This document shows positions 1 through 12,890 of a DNA stretch of 64,000 bases, piece after piece (the first letter of the stretch is position 1; every line of letters begins with the position of its first letter). The translations under genes and the position numbers were made by a program. The notes under the pieces were generated by a model. That model did not search any database. It was not told where the DNA came from and saw only the letters and a list, made by a program, of their open reading frames with translations. This DNA is from Halichondria panicea (Eukaryota; Porifera; Demospongiae; Suberitida; Halichondriidae). The stretch spans positions 7,966,339-8,030,338 of the forward strand of contig NC_087379.1 of the NCBI RefSeq assembly GCF_963675165.1, in the 5' to 3' direction.

Positions 1-123
1 TGGTGAGAATAATGTTAGAGCTTGTATGCAGATTATAATGTGTGTAATGTGTACATGTATAATACATTGTTACGTGTGTACTGTACATGTATAATCATCT
101 ATTTACAATTTCAATTGTTACAG

Positions 124-1616
124 AGAACACCTCCAGCTCTGAAACTGATCAGCTGTTTGCAGATGTGAAGGAAGTGATCAAAGAGATACGCTCTGACTGG
201 TACAGCCTGGCTATAGAACTGGACATTGACTATGCAACTAGGAAGGTGAGACCTTAAGAATGTGTCCCTCCACCACCTTGAGTGTATTCTCCCAGTGTAG
301 TCCTAATTATGTGTGTGCACTATTTAATTGACTGCTGCGGTTATTTAATGGTTGAATAGTGAGCATTACATTTTTAGAATGAGGTGTCTATAGCAATGCT
401 GACTCTGCATATTTGGTGGCGTCTTGTATGAAGTACCAACGTATTTAACAAGTTACTATAGCAACGTAATGTTGAGCTCTTACTAAGTATTTAATACTGT
501 GTTTCACTGTGTGTACTGATACAGAGTCTTGAGAAGGACTATCGCTGGGTTGAGCCGTGCTTTGAGGCCATGCTGACACACTGGGTGAAGCGCTCCTCTC
601 CTCCCCCCTCCTGGTCTGCCCTTGTTAGAGCACTAGAGTCTCCCGCCATTGCTCGTGGGGACATTGCAACAACCATTAAGGTTGGCAACTATCAACTATA
701 TCACAATTGAAAGCTTTATTTTGTATAAATTGTTGCAGTACATGTTCTATATGCTCTATGTTACAAATGCAAGTAGCTAATAATTATTTGATTTCTCTTT
801 ACAGACAAAAGCTACCAGCGACATCTCTCCTGATGTTTGTCATCTCACTCACGGTGGTAAGCATAATCAGTCTTGATTTGATTAACAGCAGTGACTTAAG
901 TGCATTATACGTAACTGTAGCTGATCTTATCAGTACAATACAGAGTTCCCTTCAGTAATGTGTGTTTCAGTTAGTAGGCATTGCTTAGGAATAATGATAG
1001 TGTTCTGTTGTTGTCATGATTGTGTGTTCCTTCCAGAGGGACTGAGTGTGGATCATCATTTGAGGGTAGTGAGGACAGCTGCCTGGGAGGTGAGGGGGAC
1101 ATGGCGTCCTCTGGGAGTGCAGTTGGGTGTCAATGAGGGGACACTAGATGTGAGTGCTCTGCTGTGTGTGTACTGAACACTGTATAGCAGTAGATGACTG
1201 TGTACTAATAGCCCTGTGCTCATACAGTCGTGCATCATCAGTTAAGGAATGTGCCAGATGGTCTGATTGGTCATAATTAACAATGTTGCGCACTATTAAG
1301 ATAATTATGTTCCTCTTTCCCTGTGTTAATTGCAACTGATTCCCTTCAACAACTTAACATAGTTTCAGCCGATATACCGTAGAGAACTAGATAGTACAGA
1401 ATGATGTCATTATAATAATAATGTCCAATGCAGGTAATTGCTGAGGAGAATGCCAGAAGACCCAACAGTGTCACTAAGTGTTTCACAGACATGCTTGTGG
1501 AGTGGTTGCAAGACGGTCCACAACTGGAGGACTTGTTGACAGCTCTAGAGTCTCCCGTTATCCATAGAGCTGACATTGCTGAAGACCTCAAGGGAACATT
1601 GCTAGTAAAGAACTAG
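124..1616 (+). CDS. Tandem death-domain protein, 3' part (copy 1)
   Basis: Five exons join in phase: 124-245, 525-680, 805-856, 1037-1149 and 1434-1616, ending in TAG. The gene starts left of the window. Exons 1-2 form one death-domain-like half (DWYSLAIELDIDYATRK, then a helix-rich segment ending LESPAIARGDIATTIK). Exons 4-5 form a second (RPLGVQLGVNEGTLD, then LTALESPVIHRADIAEDL). The W-x-x-L-A/G-x-x-L-x-I/V pattern and the closing ALESP-x-I-x-R-x-D-I-A are typical of death domains, which mediate homotypic assembly in apoptotic and innate-immune signalling. The exon 2 donor (AAG|gttggc) is weak but shared with the second copy. AATAAA at 1813-1818 is a plausible polyadenylation signal. The upstream domains are unknown. 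Confidence 0.75.
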
Positions 1617-3156
1617 CCTAACAACGTTCTCCTCTAGCCATTATAAAGTATGACTGCTGACATTGTATTATTTTGTTAGTACCTATTATAAATGTTTTTG
1701 TGATCACTATAGCTACTACCACTACATACACTCATAATTGTAATGCTTTGTTGAGTCAATGTCTGTCCACACAATTGTCACATGTCAGAGGGAATATTAT
1801 TATGTTGTCAATAATAAATGTATTGCACTGTGCAGCATAATAAGAGCTCAACTTATTTATGGGATGCATGATAATACACACAGATTGGTGAAGAATAGGT
1901 GTGGTTAAGGGTGTGGCTAGAAGATCTGGTTCATATCCCTCACGGGGACTTTAGGTTTATAATTTTGGTATAAATATTACACACAACTCTTAGTGGATTG
2001 CTTAGTTAATGATCTTTAGTAATTTGCCACTTTTATTGTTAATGATTATTATGTCATAATTATAGCGGTAAAAAAATGCAACAGTAATGACGTATACTGC
2101 ATACTAGGCTAAACATTGTCAAAGTTTCCATGATGATCAATGTTGTCATGTTTCCTTGGTAACGGGCTTGCTTGTCTTGACAATTATAATGTCTTCAACT
2201 TGTCCCATCAGAGTGTCCATGATTATATAGATTAGAAACAGCGTGCCTATAGAGTTGTAGTGGATGGAGGAAAGTGACATGGTCGTATTTATAATCATGG
2301 TACACGACAATTTCACAGCATCATATTTATTGTACAGTTACACCCACACCCACACTCACACACACACATACACACACACACCCACACACACACCCACACC
2401 CACACACACTAAATGACCCAGATTGTGGGGGATGGTGGGAGTGAGTGATGAAAGAAGATCTTTACTGCAACACAATAATTATACGGGCTCAAAGAAACCA
2501 AATTTGCTAACAATTTTATTGAACTTTACAATGCATAGATCTCAATGCAGGAAGATGACTGTTTAATTTCCAGTTCATAGAATACAACACATATGCATAT
2601 CGATCATTCTATTTGTTAAATGTAGCGCAGTCCAACAAAAATTGGTTTAAATTTTGTCTTATGCTGTGTCCAAGCTAATTAAGAAGAAATAAATATTCGT
2701 ATTATTGCTAGAGCAGTAGTTATAGTTAAACACATTGGAATAGCAACCGGGGGTAGCTAAACGTCCGACCTTGAGAATCGGAAACGGTGGGTTAAAGATC
2801 TTTGGAGGCGCGCCAACTGTATAATTTGTATATAATTATGCGCAGTACCAGCAACGTAACGTATTTGTCAATGATGATGGTTCTATTATCTCCAGGTCAT
2901 AATTATTAAACGGTTAATTCATAATGCCAAGACACAATAATGTCATCAGCTAGCTACTAAACACATACAGCTCTCAAAATGACAACTGAACGATCTACTA
3001 GTAGCTACACGATAACAATAATAAACTAGATAGCTGGCTAGATAATCACTCGCTAAAATGCTGATACTAGAGCTAATAGCAGACAACTCAATTGTGAAGT
3101 TGAAATCGTTATCCAAAATTCATAGTCCAAATCGTTGCAGTAGGTGAGAGGGGGCT
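1617..3156. other. Convergent intergenic region between death-domain gene and TMEM131 copy 1
   Basis: No coding exon seen. It holds the presumed 3' UTR of the death-domain gene, a (CA)n tract at about 2340-2408, and from about 2900 a block (ending at the TMEM131 stop) that recurs at 15020, 42720 and 54370. This block is the 3' flank of the TMEM131-like gene and marks the duplicated segment. Confidence 0.6.
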
Positions 3157-3806
3157 TTACTCAGTCTTGCTTGGTGGGGGTTCAGATTTCTGTTGGGCCC
3201 AGGAAAGAAGTGTTGAACTATCAGCGTTGCTCAGGCTCCAGATACTTTGGTTCTCAAAGAGGTCATAGGTGGTGGTTGAGAGTGTGGTGTCCTCGGAGGG
3301 TGAGGTTGGGTCGGTGGTGCTACTGCTGATAGGTAGGGGGCTCATATCGGAGGTGATGTCATTACTGTAGAATGGAGCAGTGTCTGTTGACCACGTTCTT
3401 GGACAGCACATCCATAGACTTTGACAACTTCTTCAAATCGAATACTTCTCCAGAGCCTTTCGTTGCTTTCGCCTCACTTTTATAGGACACAGAACTACTG
3501 CTCCTCATTCCGAACTTGGTCTGCACGAATACTGTAGCTACAAGGCAGAGTATCACAAGCAGCCAAAACGGTACAGACAACCAGGCCAGTGTTTTCTCCC
3601 ATTCGGGCCGAGGCTGTAAGGCAATACACGCCGCTAATAGTTGATGGGGGAGGATGGCTAGTAGAGGGTAGAGGAACTCGTTGCCAGTGGAGGTTTGTAA
3701 TCGTAGAGTGGTGGAGACTTGGGTCAGTGTGTAATCTGGAGTGAACCTGCACGTATGGATGATGAGATTTGTAATACACTGTTGCAAGATACGTACGGCA
3801 CATCAG

Positions 3807-4020
3807 TATACTGTATAGCGGGTAATTTTCTTTGGTGAAAATTTGCGTATGAATTCTACCAATTTAAATAGTTTGTATTTTAAATATTCGTACAGCTCAG
3901 GATAGTGATGTTGAACCTATTGCGAGAGAATTTCGTAGTTTTAATTTTCGTATCATACTCTTCAATACGAAATATCCGAAAATTTGAACCATACGAAAAT
4001 AACCCGCTATACGGTATATA
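3807..4020. mobile_element. MITE-like element in TMEM131 intron (copy 1)
   Basis: The ends are inverted repeats: actgtatagcgggtaatttt on the left and its near reverse complement, closing with aacccgctatacggtata, on the right. There is no coding capacity. The same element sits in the same intron at 19510-19724 and 58865-59079, so it was there before the duplications. Confidence 0.65.
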
Positions 4021-4486
4021 CATGTAATTATACTGTGATACACACTGTACATATACACACACTGATAGAGCTCGCTGAAGGGATTTTGACTTACGTTATT
4101 TCAATTTTCTTCGATCGGTTTGGTTTAATGGTGATGTCCTTGTTACAGTTAGAGATAACAAAGCCTCTCCCCTCACAACTGCCACCCTCCAGTCCGATGA
4201 TACGCAAGGTGATGGAGGTGGAGCCAGAGTTATGCATTCTAAAGGTCTTGGTGAGCTTGAGGGGGTCTGCTAGCGGGTCCACAACAGTACCAGCTGTGTG
4301 TGTGTGTGGGGGGGGGGGGGTTAGGAGTGTGTACAGGCACGCTATGGCAGTAAATGTAGTTACAGCATCTGTCTGTATGTAACACACAACACATGACTTA
4401 TTGAGAGGCATGGAAATAATACGTACATTTTAAAATGAATACAATAATTACGGAAAATGTTAAGTCTCTAATGGTGCCTAATAGCT

Positions 4487-4527
<41 letters not shown>
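4487..4527. repeat. (GT)n microsatellite
   Basis: Pure GT run just 3' of the donor side of the 4542-4974 TMEM131 exon. The homologous tracts differ in length: short at 20192-20214, long at 59532-59585. Confidence 0.95.
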
Positions 4528-4528
<1 letters not shown>

Positions 4529-7520
4529 ATGCTTGACCTACCTAGACAGTTCTCCATGACAGAGTTGGGGAACTCAAACATGAGAGGTTCAGTGCCGGGC
4601 TGGACACTGTCAATAGCAACCGAACCCTGAACCCCGCTCCCCTGCACAATGACGTAATCAAACACAGTCAAGTTGTTTCTCAACAAAAGCAGCGTATTCA
4701 ACTCCTGGTCTACTTTAGGACTGAAAGCAACCGCCATTTCAAACAGTTTGCTGTGTGGAGGCAGTAACGTTGTGGCCAGGGCTGTCTCAGGTGATGCACT
4801 AGACACAAAACTGAAGGAATTTGACAAATGAGAAAAGTTGAGATTTCGTAGTCGTGGGTCGAATCGGTCCAATAGAGAGTCGATGATGGTTTGCGGGTGA
4901 GTGTAGTGACTGAGGAAAACTGGTTGAACCAGTAGGGGCACGTCTGATGGGTTCGTTATGCGGAGACGATGAATCTGTAGCAAAAGAACGAGTGTGGTAG
5001 GTAACTAAAGAGTGTGGTAGGGAACTAAAGAGTGTGGTACATGTAGGTAACTAAAGAGTGTGGTAGGGAACTAAAGAGTGTGGTAGGGAACTAAAGAGTG
5101 TGGTAGTAAACCAATGAGTGTGGTAGGCAACTAATCACTACATACTGTATATAATGTACAGTGGTGTACGGAGTGTACTAGCCTTGGGTGAGATGACATG
5201 CTATCAAATACTGTGAGAGTGAACACTAACTTCTGCTGCCTAAGACATGACAGCTCTAGACTAATAATAAAGGGAGTAAGTGGAGGAAAAGAGGAGAGAT
5301 TGGGGGAGGTTACTGTGAGTGAAGGACATGTTAGACTAGGTACCCTGACTTACTGATGTGTTTCCCACTGTGGTTGGCTCCAGTGTGACCAGCTTCTCCT
5401 TGACCAGGTTAGGCCAGGTCAGACTCACATCTACAGGCACTCGTACCTCTCCACCTCCAACAGAGCTCACTACAATACTGGCATTGAAACTGCAAGAGAG
5501 AGAGAGAGAGAGGTTGAACCATTTGCTTATGGCATCCCCAACAAGTACATGTACAGAAATAATTATAGGCTGGCTATGAGCAATTGTAACAATCAGTGCC
5601 ACCTGACTTACATTGTACCTACGTACAGTATCCATATAGAAATTGATTTAAAGCAGCTAAAACCAGTGCTCTAAAATGCTAAACCGAAAAATATACTGGG
5701 GCTGTATATGCATGATTGTAGGCACACACACACATTGAACTGTAAGTCAGGTGAGGCTTACACTGTGCGTCCATCGTCCACCAGGCCCCTCCAGGAGGCC
5801 CACAGAGTGGTGAGCAGTTGTAGCTCTCGAGACGGGTCCTGGGGGGCTGAGTTAGAGGACCACAACCCCAGGGAGCTGGCCGGCTTTTTCAGATATACAG
5901 TGTCCCCCAGTAGGGGGTCAATCACAACAGAGCCAATCTGTGTGTGTGTGTGTGTGTGGGGGGGGGGGAGGTGGTATGGTGAGTGTGTGAGTGTGTGGGG
6001 GGAGGGGGGTATGGTGAGTGTGTGAGTGTGTGGGGGGAGGGGGTATGGTGAGTGTGTGTGTGTTAAGTGTGTACACAGCATGCACACGGGTCCCCAATGA
6101 ACGGTTTGTGTACAAAGCAACCCCTCGACAAAGGCCACCTCGGTTTACTGACCAAAAACATGCTCCCCAAAAGTGTCTGTTATAAAAAGAGGTTCCGTAA
6201 TAGTACGTTCACAGTAACAATACGGTTCCGATTTATAATTACCTCAATTTTTTCCGTTGGTCTCAGTCGTGGCAAACCATCCACACCCTCTTCAAAGTAT
6301 ACCCGGGGGTCATCAAGGTCAGAGTTCACAGAGGTCACGTCGACAGCTTTATGAAACAAATTCCATGCACTCAATCCGACCCTTGCCCTCAGGTAGGGGA
6401 AAATCCCCTTGAAACTAATTGCCCCAGGGCTCACTTTCAATCTACTCTCGGCCGTCTTGAAATAAACAGGAACGTGTAGAACTTTATCGAACGATGTGCT
6501 GACGATAACTTCCCCGCTGTAGGTACTGATGGTGTTTGGATTAGACACAGTCACGGTGAATTGGGCGCTGTGTTCAGGTTCGAGGGTGTGAGGGGGGTGG
6601 AGTGGGCGGGAGGGTGGGGGGTGCCATTAGTGGTGGGGTGTACGGAGGACAGTTGGACACTCGTAAACGGGAGATTGGCACTCACAGAGTAGGAAATGAT
6701 GGATATCTGCAGAGACAAACTAACGTATCAGCAGGCCATAATTATGAATTTGTACGAACACTGTACAAAATGTACGTGTAACAGAAACACTATTAAGAGT
6801 CGTTGTAAGGATTATAACGTGGTTCCATGTACATCATAAATAGTCAGTTCGAGCAGCTGTGGATATGTGCAAACAACTTGTACATACGTATCAAGTATAA
6901 TTAAGGCAGATGACAGTAGCATTACATTGAGAGGACTATTGCAACAAGGAGCACTTACTTGCACAGGGTTGATGTTGTGCAGTGTGAAGGTCTTGGAGAC
7001 AGTGCCCGGCTGAGAGAGCACTCCAAATTGCAAACTCCAGAGAATCCTCATCACTGTTCTCCAACGAGTATACTGCAACCAATTAACCAACTATCAATGA
7101 TGTTGTATATACATTGTAGATGTACATCTTTCAACAGCCATTAACTTAAGTATCGTTGATCCAATGTCAACAATTTTATGATTTTCTGAAAGAGACCTTT
7201 CAAATGATGTATTTCATAATTCAATCCAAAATTTGGTTGAGGTCAGTGTACATACAGGAAATGACCTCATAATATTATTATGGTCTGTCTCTTTCTTTGC
7301 AACCTCCCCTGGCAGAGTCTGCAGGAGGGCTGGACAGTGACGACATTGGACTGCATCTCAAGATCCTGATCCTGTCCCTCCTCGAGCTAGAACCCGGCCG
7401 TCGCCGTCATCGTGCTGCAGCCGGAGATGCCAACACTCTCAGAGCAAACATCCCACAGAGGTGAGAATCTAGGACACAGTGTTATGTACTCTCTCTCCCT
7501 ATCTTTCAATTTTGGGGACT

Positions 7521-8156
7521 CTTTCAGCTGCCATAACTTGAATTCCGTGGATCCAATTTTCAATGATTTTTTTGATTTTCCGAAAAGCTTAGAAAGTCAA
7601 ATGTTTCATAATAATTATTCCAGCAATAAAACTATATGTCAATTTGGTTATACGTGGATAATAAATAGCCCATGGTCCAAGGCGGAAAAATGACAAATTA
7701 GGGTCCCAACAAAATGTTGGATTGAAACACACCATTTGAAAGGTATCTTTGTAAGCTTTCATGAAATTTTTGAAATTGGATCATCGGAACAAAAGTTATA
7801 GCTGCTGAAAGATCTTCAGCTACACCACCACCAACCCCGTTTAAATTGTTTGGGAGACTCTTTCAGCTGCCATAACTTGTATTCCGTGGATCCAATTGCA
7901 ATAATTTTTTGATTTTCTGAAAGCTTACAAAGAGACCTTTCAAATGGTGTAATCAAAGTTCATATTCCAGCAATAAAACTATTTGTCAATTTGGCCATAC
8001 CATGAATTATGGTCCAAGGCCGAAAAATGACAAATTAGGGCCCCAACGAAATTTCGGATTGAAACACACCATTTGAAAGGTCTCTTTCTAAGCTTTTAGA
8101 AAATCATACAATTTTTGACATTGGATCAACGGTATTAAAATTACGGCCGTCGAAAA
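7521..8156. mobile_element. Two tandem foldback (MITE-like) elements in MIB intron 1
   Basis: Units at 7521-7811 and 7860-8156 each begin with ctttcagctgccataactt and end with its near reverse complement. Inner arms around tctgaaagcttagaaagaga also pair with a matching inverted segment, so each ~290 bp unit is one long imperfect palindrome. There is no coding capacity. A partial arm lies at 7139-7215. Confidence 0.75.
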
Positions 8157-10127
8157 ATCAGGTCTGTTTTTAGAGCTGTCTTTCAGAAGTCGTAACTTGT
8201 GTTGGGAGCATCCTATATCCAGTAGCTGTTTGGTAGTATGTGGGTGGATGTCACAATGTTTAAGTTATTCAAAAACTAATACCTTATGATGTGATTTGTG
8301 TTGCCCAGGTGAACACCAAGGCAGCTGGCAAGGCGGCCATCCACTGTGCCTGTGCAGCTGGCAATGTGGACGTGCTCAAGGTCATCATGGAGTTCGCCCC
8401 CAATGTGGAAGTGGGGGTATGTGCATCATTCTAGCCTCTGCTGTATACACTACATGTGTGTGTGTGGATGGTGTTATATTGTGCTGGTCTGTATTTCTAA
8501 ATAGTGTGTGTTTCATTGCATAGGATGAAGACGGTGACAGACCACTGCATCTCTGTGCTTACAGGTGAACTGTAGCTCTACCATTATCAGGAATGCCATT
8601 ACCTAAATTAATGGCTGGCCCAGTTTTATCTTGTACGCCATTAATTGATATTATTTGTCCGTATAGTGATGAAGATGAAGCCACGACCATTCTTATCGAT
8701 GCTGGAGCTGATGTCAACTCTAAGAATTCTAAGGGGGCGTCCCCTCTCATCATAGCAGCTGTCAAGGGCCACTACAGTGTGCTGAGGAAGCCAGCTAACC
8801 ATCCCAACATCAAGCTCCATGAGCAGGTGAGGCAGAGCATGCAGTAAGATATGATATGTGGGAGAAGACTGGGCAGTCTAAATCATGGCAGCTGATTATC
8901 TACTACCCTCCTAATATCACCTCCCCACCCACACGCCCACACCACACACACACACCACACGCCCACACACACACACCACACACACACACCACGCCCACAC
9001 ACATTGGATTCCGATGGAGACACTGCACTTCACTGCGCCGTCCTCGCTCAGAAGAATGAGAGTGTGACGATCCTATTGGACGCTGGAGCAGACCCCACCC
9101 TCCTCAACTTCAGACTATTCACACCAATCCACGAGTCTGCTCGTATTGGGTTCTTACCGTGAGTACTTGATCATGTGACATGGCAGGTCCCGTCAATTGT
9201 GTATATATAACATGAAGTACGAAAATAAAAGTTGTGTTTTGTAGCTGGCTTTAATATAATTATGTCTATAGATATGACTGTGTACGTTTTTGTTTTAACA
9301 GGAGTGCATTCCTTGTTTTAAGATTAGACGTTTCTAACTCAAATTATGGTCTCTCAAAGTTAGCTCCGAAAACAGTAAAATGATCATATCAAGGCCCTAG
9401 TATACACTGCATGTATAATCCATACTCTTATCCCCCCTGCAGAGCTGTGGAGCACTTCAACCGTCGGTTTGTGGAGCACATCAACCTGCTCAAGGACGAC
9501 GGGTACACTCCCCTCCACCTGGCAGCACTCAATGATCACCTGGACGTTGTCACTGCCTTTGCTGAAGTGGTGAGTGGCTGGCTGTAGATATGGTCTTACA
9601 TGTAGTAGAGCACTACACAATTTTTAAGAATTTTCAAGAATGGAAAGTACAATCCAAGTCAAAACTTAGTGGAAAGCCTTTATATTGCACAGATAATTAT
9701 GTGACACTTTTAAGTTATTATACAGTGGCCTTTGTTGAGGAGTTGTTAAAATCTACACTAATTTGGGACCTTGTTGCCTGGCTTTTATTGCAGTTTAACT
9801 TTCTTCAGGGGTGGCCATTATAATCTGACCTCTCTCCCCCACAGGTGCAGTGTGACATCAATGCTAAGACCAACCAAGGTCAGACAGCACTTCATCTTGC
9901 TGTCCACCAAGGTCACGCTCGTATCATCGAGAGACTGGTGGGGTTCGGGGTAGACATGAATATTCTAGACAGTGATGGAGACACAGCTCTTCACATGGCC
10001 GTGGTCAAGGAGACAGTGGACAACCTCACACAAGAGACTCCTCAACTCAAGAAGGTAGGCTAGTAGGAATGCTAAAAGTTGTGGCTGTTCAAAGATGCTC
10101 TAGTTAACGCAGGGCCTTAGAGTCCTA

Positions 10128-10427
10128 GAGTTAGCTCTGTAACTAGAGTTCTGATGATCCAAATTCAACGATTTTATGATTTTCTGAAAGCTTAGAAATA
10201 GCTCTTTCAGATGGTATGCTCAAATCCCAAATTGGGAACTGGCCATAATTTTCTGTTTTCGGGAAGATACCGCGTGGGCTATAGCCCATGGTATTTTGTC
10301 AAAATCAAGCCCAAAATTAGACCTTTGATTTTAACACATCATCTGAAAAACACCTCTCTCTAAGCTTTAAACAAATCGTAAAATTAATGTGATCGGACCA
10401 TCGGAACTAAAGTTATAGCCCTTCAAA
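10128..10427. mobile_element. Diverged foldback element in MIB intron 7
   Basis: Same palindromic layout as the intron 1 family (gattttctgaaagctt on the left, ctctctaagctttaaa on the right), more diverged. The matching copy in unit 2 is at 26038-26338. Confidence 0.65.
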
Positions 10428-12155
10428 CATATTCAAATTGAACGCTGTGTCGCATTATTACATGTACTTACCCATCATGTGTACACTGTGCTTAGATTGC
10501 ACTGTGAACATACACGTATGCCCCTCCCCCTCTACCAGGTGAAAGACAGGTTGCCTGGTCAGCAGCTGAAGGCGGTTATTCCGTGCTTCCTAGTACAAGA
10601 AGGTTCAGAGATGTTCAAGACTAACAAGAAAGGCCGGAATCCATTGGAGGTTTGCTCACCTGACGTAGCAACCATCGTCATGGGCTTCGACAAGGACGGG
10701 TGAGCTGGGGACACAACTATATATAGCCACTTCATTGTAATTTCACTGAATTTATTCAATCCATTTTAAGACCTAAAATGCACTGTTGTTGGTAGCAAAA
10801 GCTTGTTATAATTGCTAAATTTAACAGCAGTCCAAGGAAGTAGATAGCACAGCTGCAGCTAGTTGTGTACTAGGGTATGTACTAGCATACCTGTATAATG
10901 TTGTTGCTACTGTATAGATTTTGATTTTTAGTTATGTGTACTGAACTACCTCCTTGCAGTGGAGGTGTGAAGTTCCATGGTAGTCTGAAATCACCTGCTC
11001 CCCCAGTGGTGGTTCAGGGCACACAGAGAGGACCTTTGGTGAGCCAGATACTGTTGCCTCTTTGATATACTAGCTTTATAAACAGTACATGCTGTTAACT
11101 GTACCCACTCTGAATTAGTCTTGCCCTTGCATCCATCAGGTGTACCCTACTCCCCTGCGTACTGGCAGTGCCACCCACCACCCACCCACAGCCTCTCTGC
11201 CAGTTGGAGTTATGGACACTGCTGGAGCCACTGGAGGTGGTAAGACCTTGTATTTTTGTGCTGTACCCTCCCCCATTGTCTTAAAACTTTCTTTGTTAGG
11301 TCACCTTTGTTAGGGTGACCTTTCCAACTATGTGTTCAGATACAAGTTCTGTAAGTCTGTATTTAAAGTGGTCTTTACATGACTGTACTTTATATGGTTG
11401 TGCGTATTGCACAGAACCAACTCTGAGCAATAGTCTGTTCTGTTCTTGTCTAATTATTCATATCCCCCTCCAGGTAGTGTGGGTGTGGCCATTGAGCCGT
11501 GCTTCCTGTGTGAGGCTCCAGTGGACGTCAAGTTTGAGCCATGTGGTCACGTTGTCATGTGTGCAGAATGTGCACAGAGAGCCAAGAAATGCCCCATTTG
11601 CAAAGTGAGTACATAGCAATTTGAAAGCTTCTACTTTATCATAAGTAACTTCCCAGTTAGTACATGTATAGTTTTTTTTTGTACTTATCAAGTAATGTTA
11701 TGATTCTCCTACACAGGCTGCAGTCAAGACTATCTCCAAGCTGTCCAAGGTTTGTGTGATGTGTAATGAAGAGGAGGCCACAGCCACTGTCAAGCCATGT
11801 GATCACACCTTCTGTCCAGGTACTGGTACTTAATGATAGGTATATGTATCACTCAGAAACAGCCTCTTTGTGTATTATATAAGCCCCCACTATCCTCCAC
11901 AGTCTCACCTTTCTTTCATATGTACTAGCTTTCATTTACTGTCTTCTCCCTCTCTCACTGTATAGAATGTGCCCGGAGGATGAAGACATGCTTCGAGTGT
12001 CGAGTGCTTATTACTGCAAAAGAGGGACTACGTACGTAAACTGCATTACAAGTTTACACAAGTTGTGTTGCTTAATTAGATAACCTCTATAACTGTATAG
12101 TACATGTACTTAGCAATAATGTGATTTTATGTCCCCACACACACACACACATACA

Positions 12156-12515
12156 TCTGAGATCACCTGCCCCACTGCCACAGCTATAGGCACACAGAGA
12201 GGTGGTGAGCCAGTCTGAGATCACCTGCCCCCCTACTGCCACAGCTATATAGGGCACACAGAGAGGTGGTGAGCCAGTCTGAGATCACCTGCCCCCCCAC
12301 TGCCACAGCTATAGGGCACACAGAGAGGTGGTGAGCCAGTCTGAGATCACCTGCCCCACTGCCACAGCTATAGGGCACACAGAGAGGTGGTGAACCAGTC
12401 TGAGATCACCTGCCCCCTACTGCCACAGGGCACACTAGAGAGGTGGTGAGCCAGTCTAAGATCACCTGCCCCCTACTGCCACAGGGCACACTAGAGAGGT
12501 GGTGAGCCAGATACT
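12156..12515. repeat. Minisatellite derived from MIB exon 9 and its donor
   Basis: About six ~58-63 bp units, each reading like a worn version of MIB exon 9 (10960-11038): ctgagatcacctgccc, a variable centre, gggcacacagagagg, then tggtgagccag, which is the exon-9 donor. It replaces the last RING exon in this copy. Confidence 0.8.
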
Positions 12516-12890
12516 GTTGAACATTGCCTCTTTTATAAACATGAACAGTGTATGCTATTAATAAGTACCCACTCTGAATTAGTCCTGCCCTTGCATCCAT
12601 CAGGTGTACCCTACTCCCCTGCGTACTGGCAGTGCCACCCACCACCCTCCCACAGCCTCTCTGCCAGTTGGAGTTATGGATATTGCTGGAGCCACTGGCG
12701 TGGTAAGACCTGTCTCTGTGCTGTACCTTAATTTGTCTTAAAACTTTCTTTGTTAGGGTGACCTTTCCAGTTATGTGTTTAAATACAAGTTCTGATAAAT
12801 CTCATATTTTAAGTGGTCTTTACATGACTGTACTTTATATGGTTGTGCATATTGCACAGAACCAACTCTGAGCAATAGTCTTATCTACTC
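12516..12890 (+). pseudogene. Partial re-duplication of MIB intron 9 to intron 10
   Basis: Sequence after the minisatellite repeats 11050-11435, including exon 10 (12604-12702, one base shorter than the 100-nt original). It stops near 12890, where homology switches abruptly to the death-domain gene intron (equivalent to position 319). This is the junction of units 1 and 2. Confidence 0.75.

Larger units (their letters stand above)
3157..7072 (-). pseudogene. TMEM131: TMEM131-like, copy 1 (internally deleted)
   Basis: Minus-strand exons match copies 2 and 3: 7072-6959, 6706-6243, 5937-5762, 5489-5354, 4974-4542, 4293-4095 and a fused exon 3746-3157. Near 3396 the transmembrane exon is joined directly to the last coding exon; the ~3.5 kb with the cytoplasmic exons is missing and the frame is lost at the join, giving a stop soon after SKSMDVLSKNVV. 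Other lesions are a 7-bp insertion near 7027-7033 and a 1-bp deletion near 6593 (this exon is 464 nt here, 465 in copies 2 and 3). TMEM131 is a single-pass ER/Golgi membrane protein with PapD-like luminal domains that bind collagen. The transmembrane stretch (PFWLLVILCLVATVFV) survives. A functional product is unlikely. Confidence 0.8.
7316..12031 (+). pseudogene. MIB: Mind bomb-like ankyrin/RING gene, copy 1 (lacks RING3)
   Basis: Thirteen candidate exons: 7316-7460, 8309-8416, 8524-8564, 8667-8826, 9007-9158, 9443-9569, 9845-10054, 10539-10699, 10960-11038, 11140-11239, 11474-11604, 11717-11819 and 11966-12031. From exon 2 on they join in phase. They encode ankyrin repeats (KAAIHCACAAGNVDVLKVI, DGDTALHCAV, DGYTPLHLAALNDHLDVV, QGQTALHLAVHQGHARIIERL) and two C3HC4 RINGs (CFLCEAPVD..CGHVVMC; CVMCNEEEA..CDHTFCPEC). 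The order matches the C-terminal half of Mind bomb E3 ligases, which ubiquitinate Notch ligands. Lesions: exon 1 has small indels that break its frame; exon 5 has no AG before GATTCC, only a CA tract; the final RING exon found in copy 2 is absent. The N-terminal MIB/HERC2 and ZZ domains are absent too. Confidence 0.75.
319..12100. repeat. Segmental duplication unit 1 (death domain / TMEM131 / MIB)
   Basis: Sequence from about 319 recurs from about 12891 with the same exons, introns and gene order, as far as the second RING exon of MIB (about 12040). Differences include a ~3.5 kb deletion in TMEM131 here, a ~600 bp deletion in MIB of unit 2, and a ~430 bp block present only in units 2 and 3. 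The left edge lies inside an intron of the death-domain gene. Confidence 0.85.
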
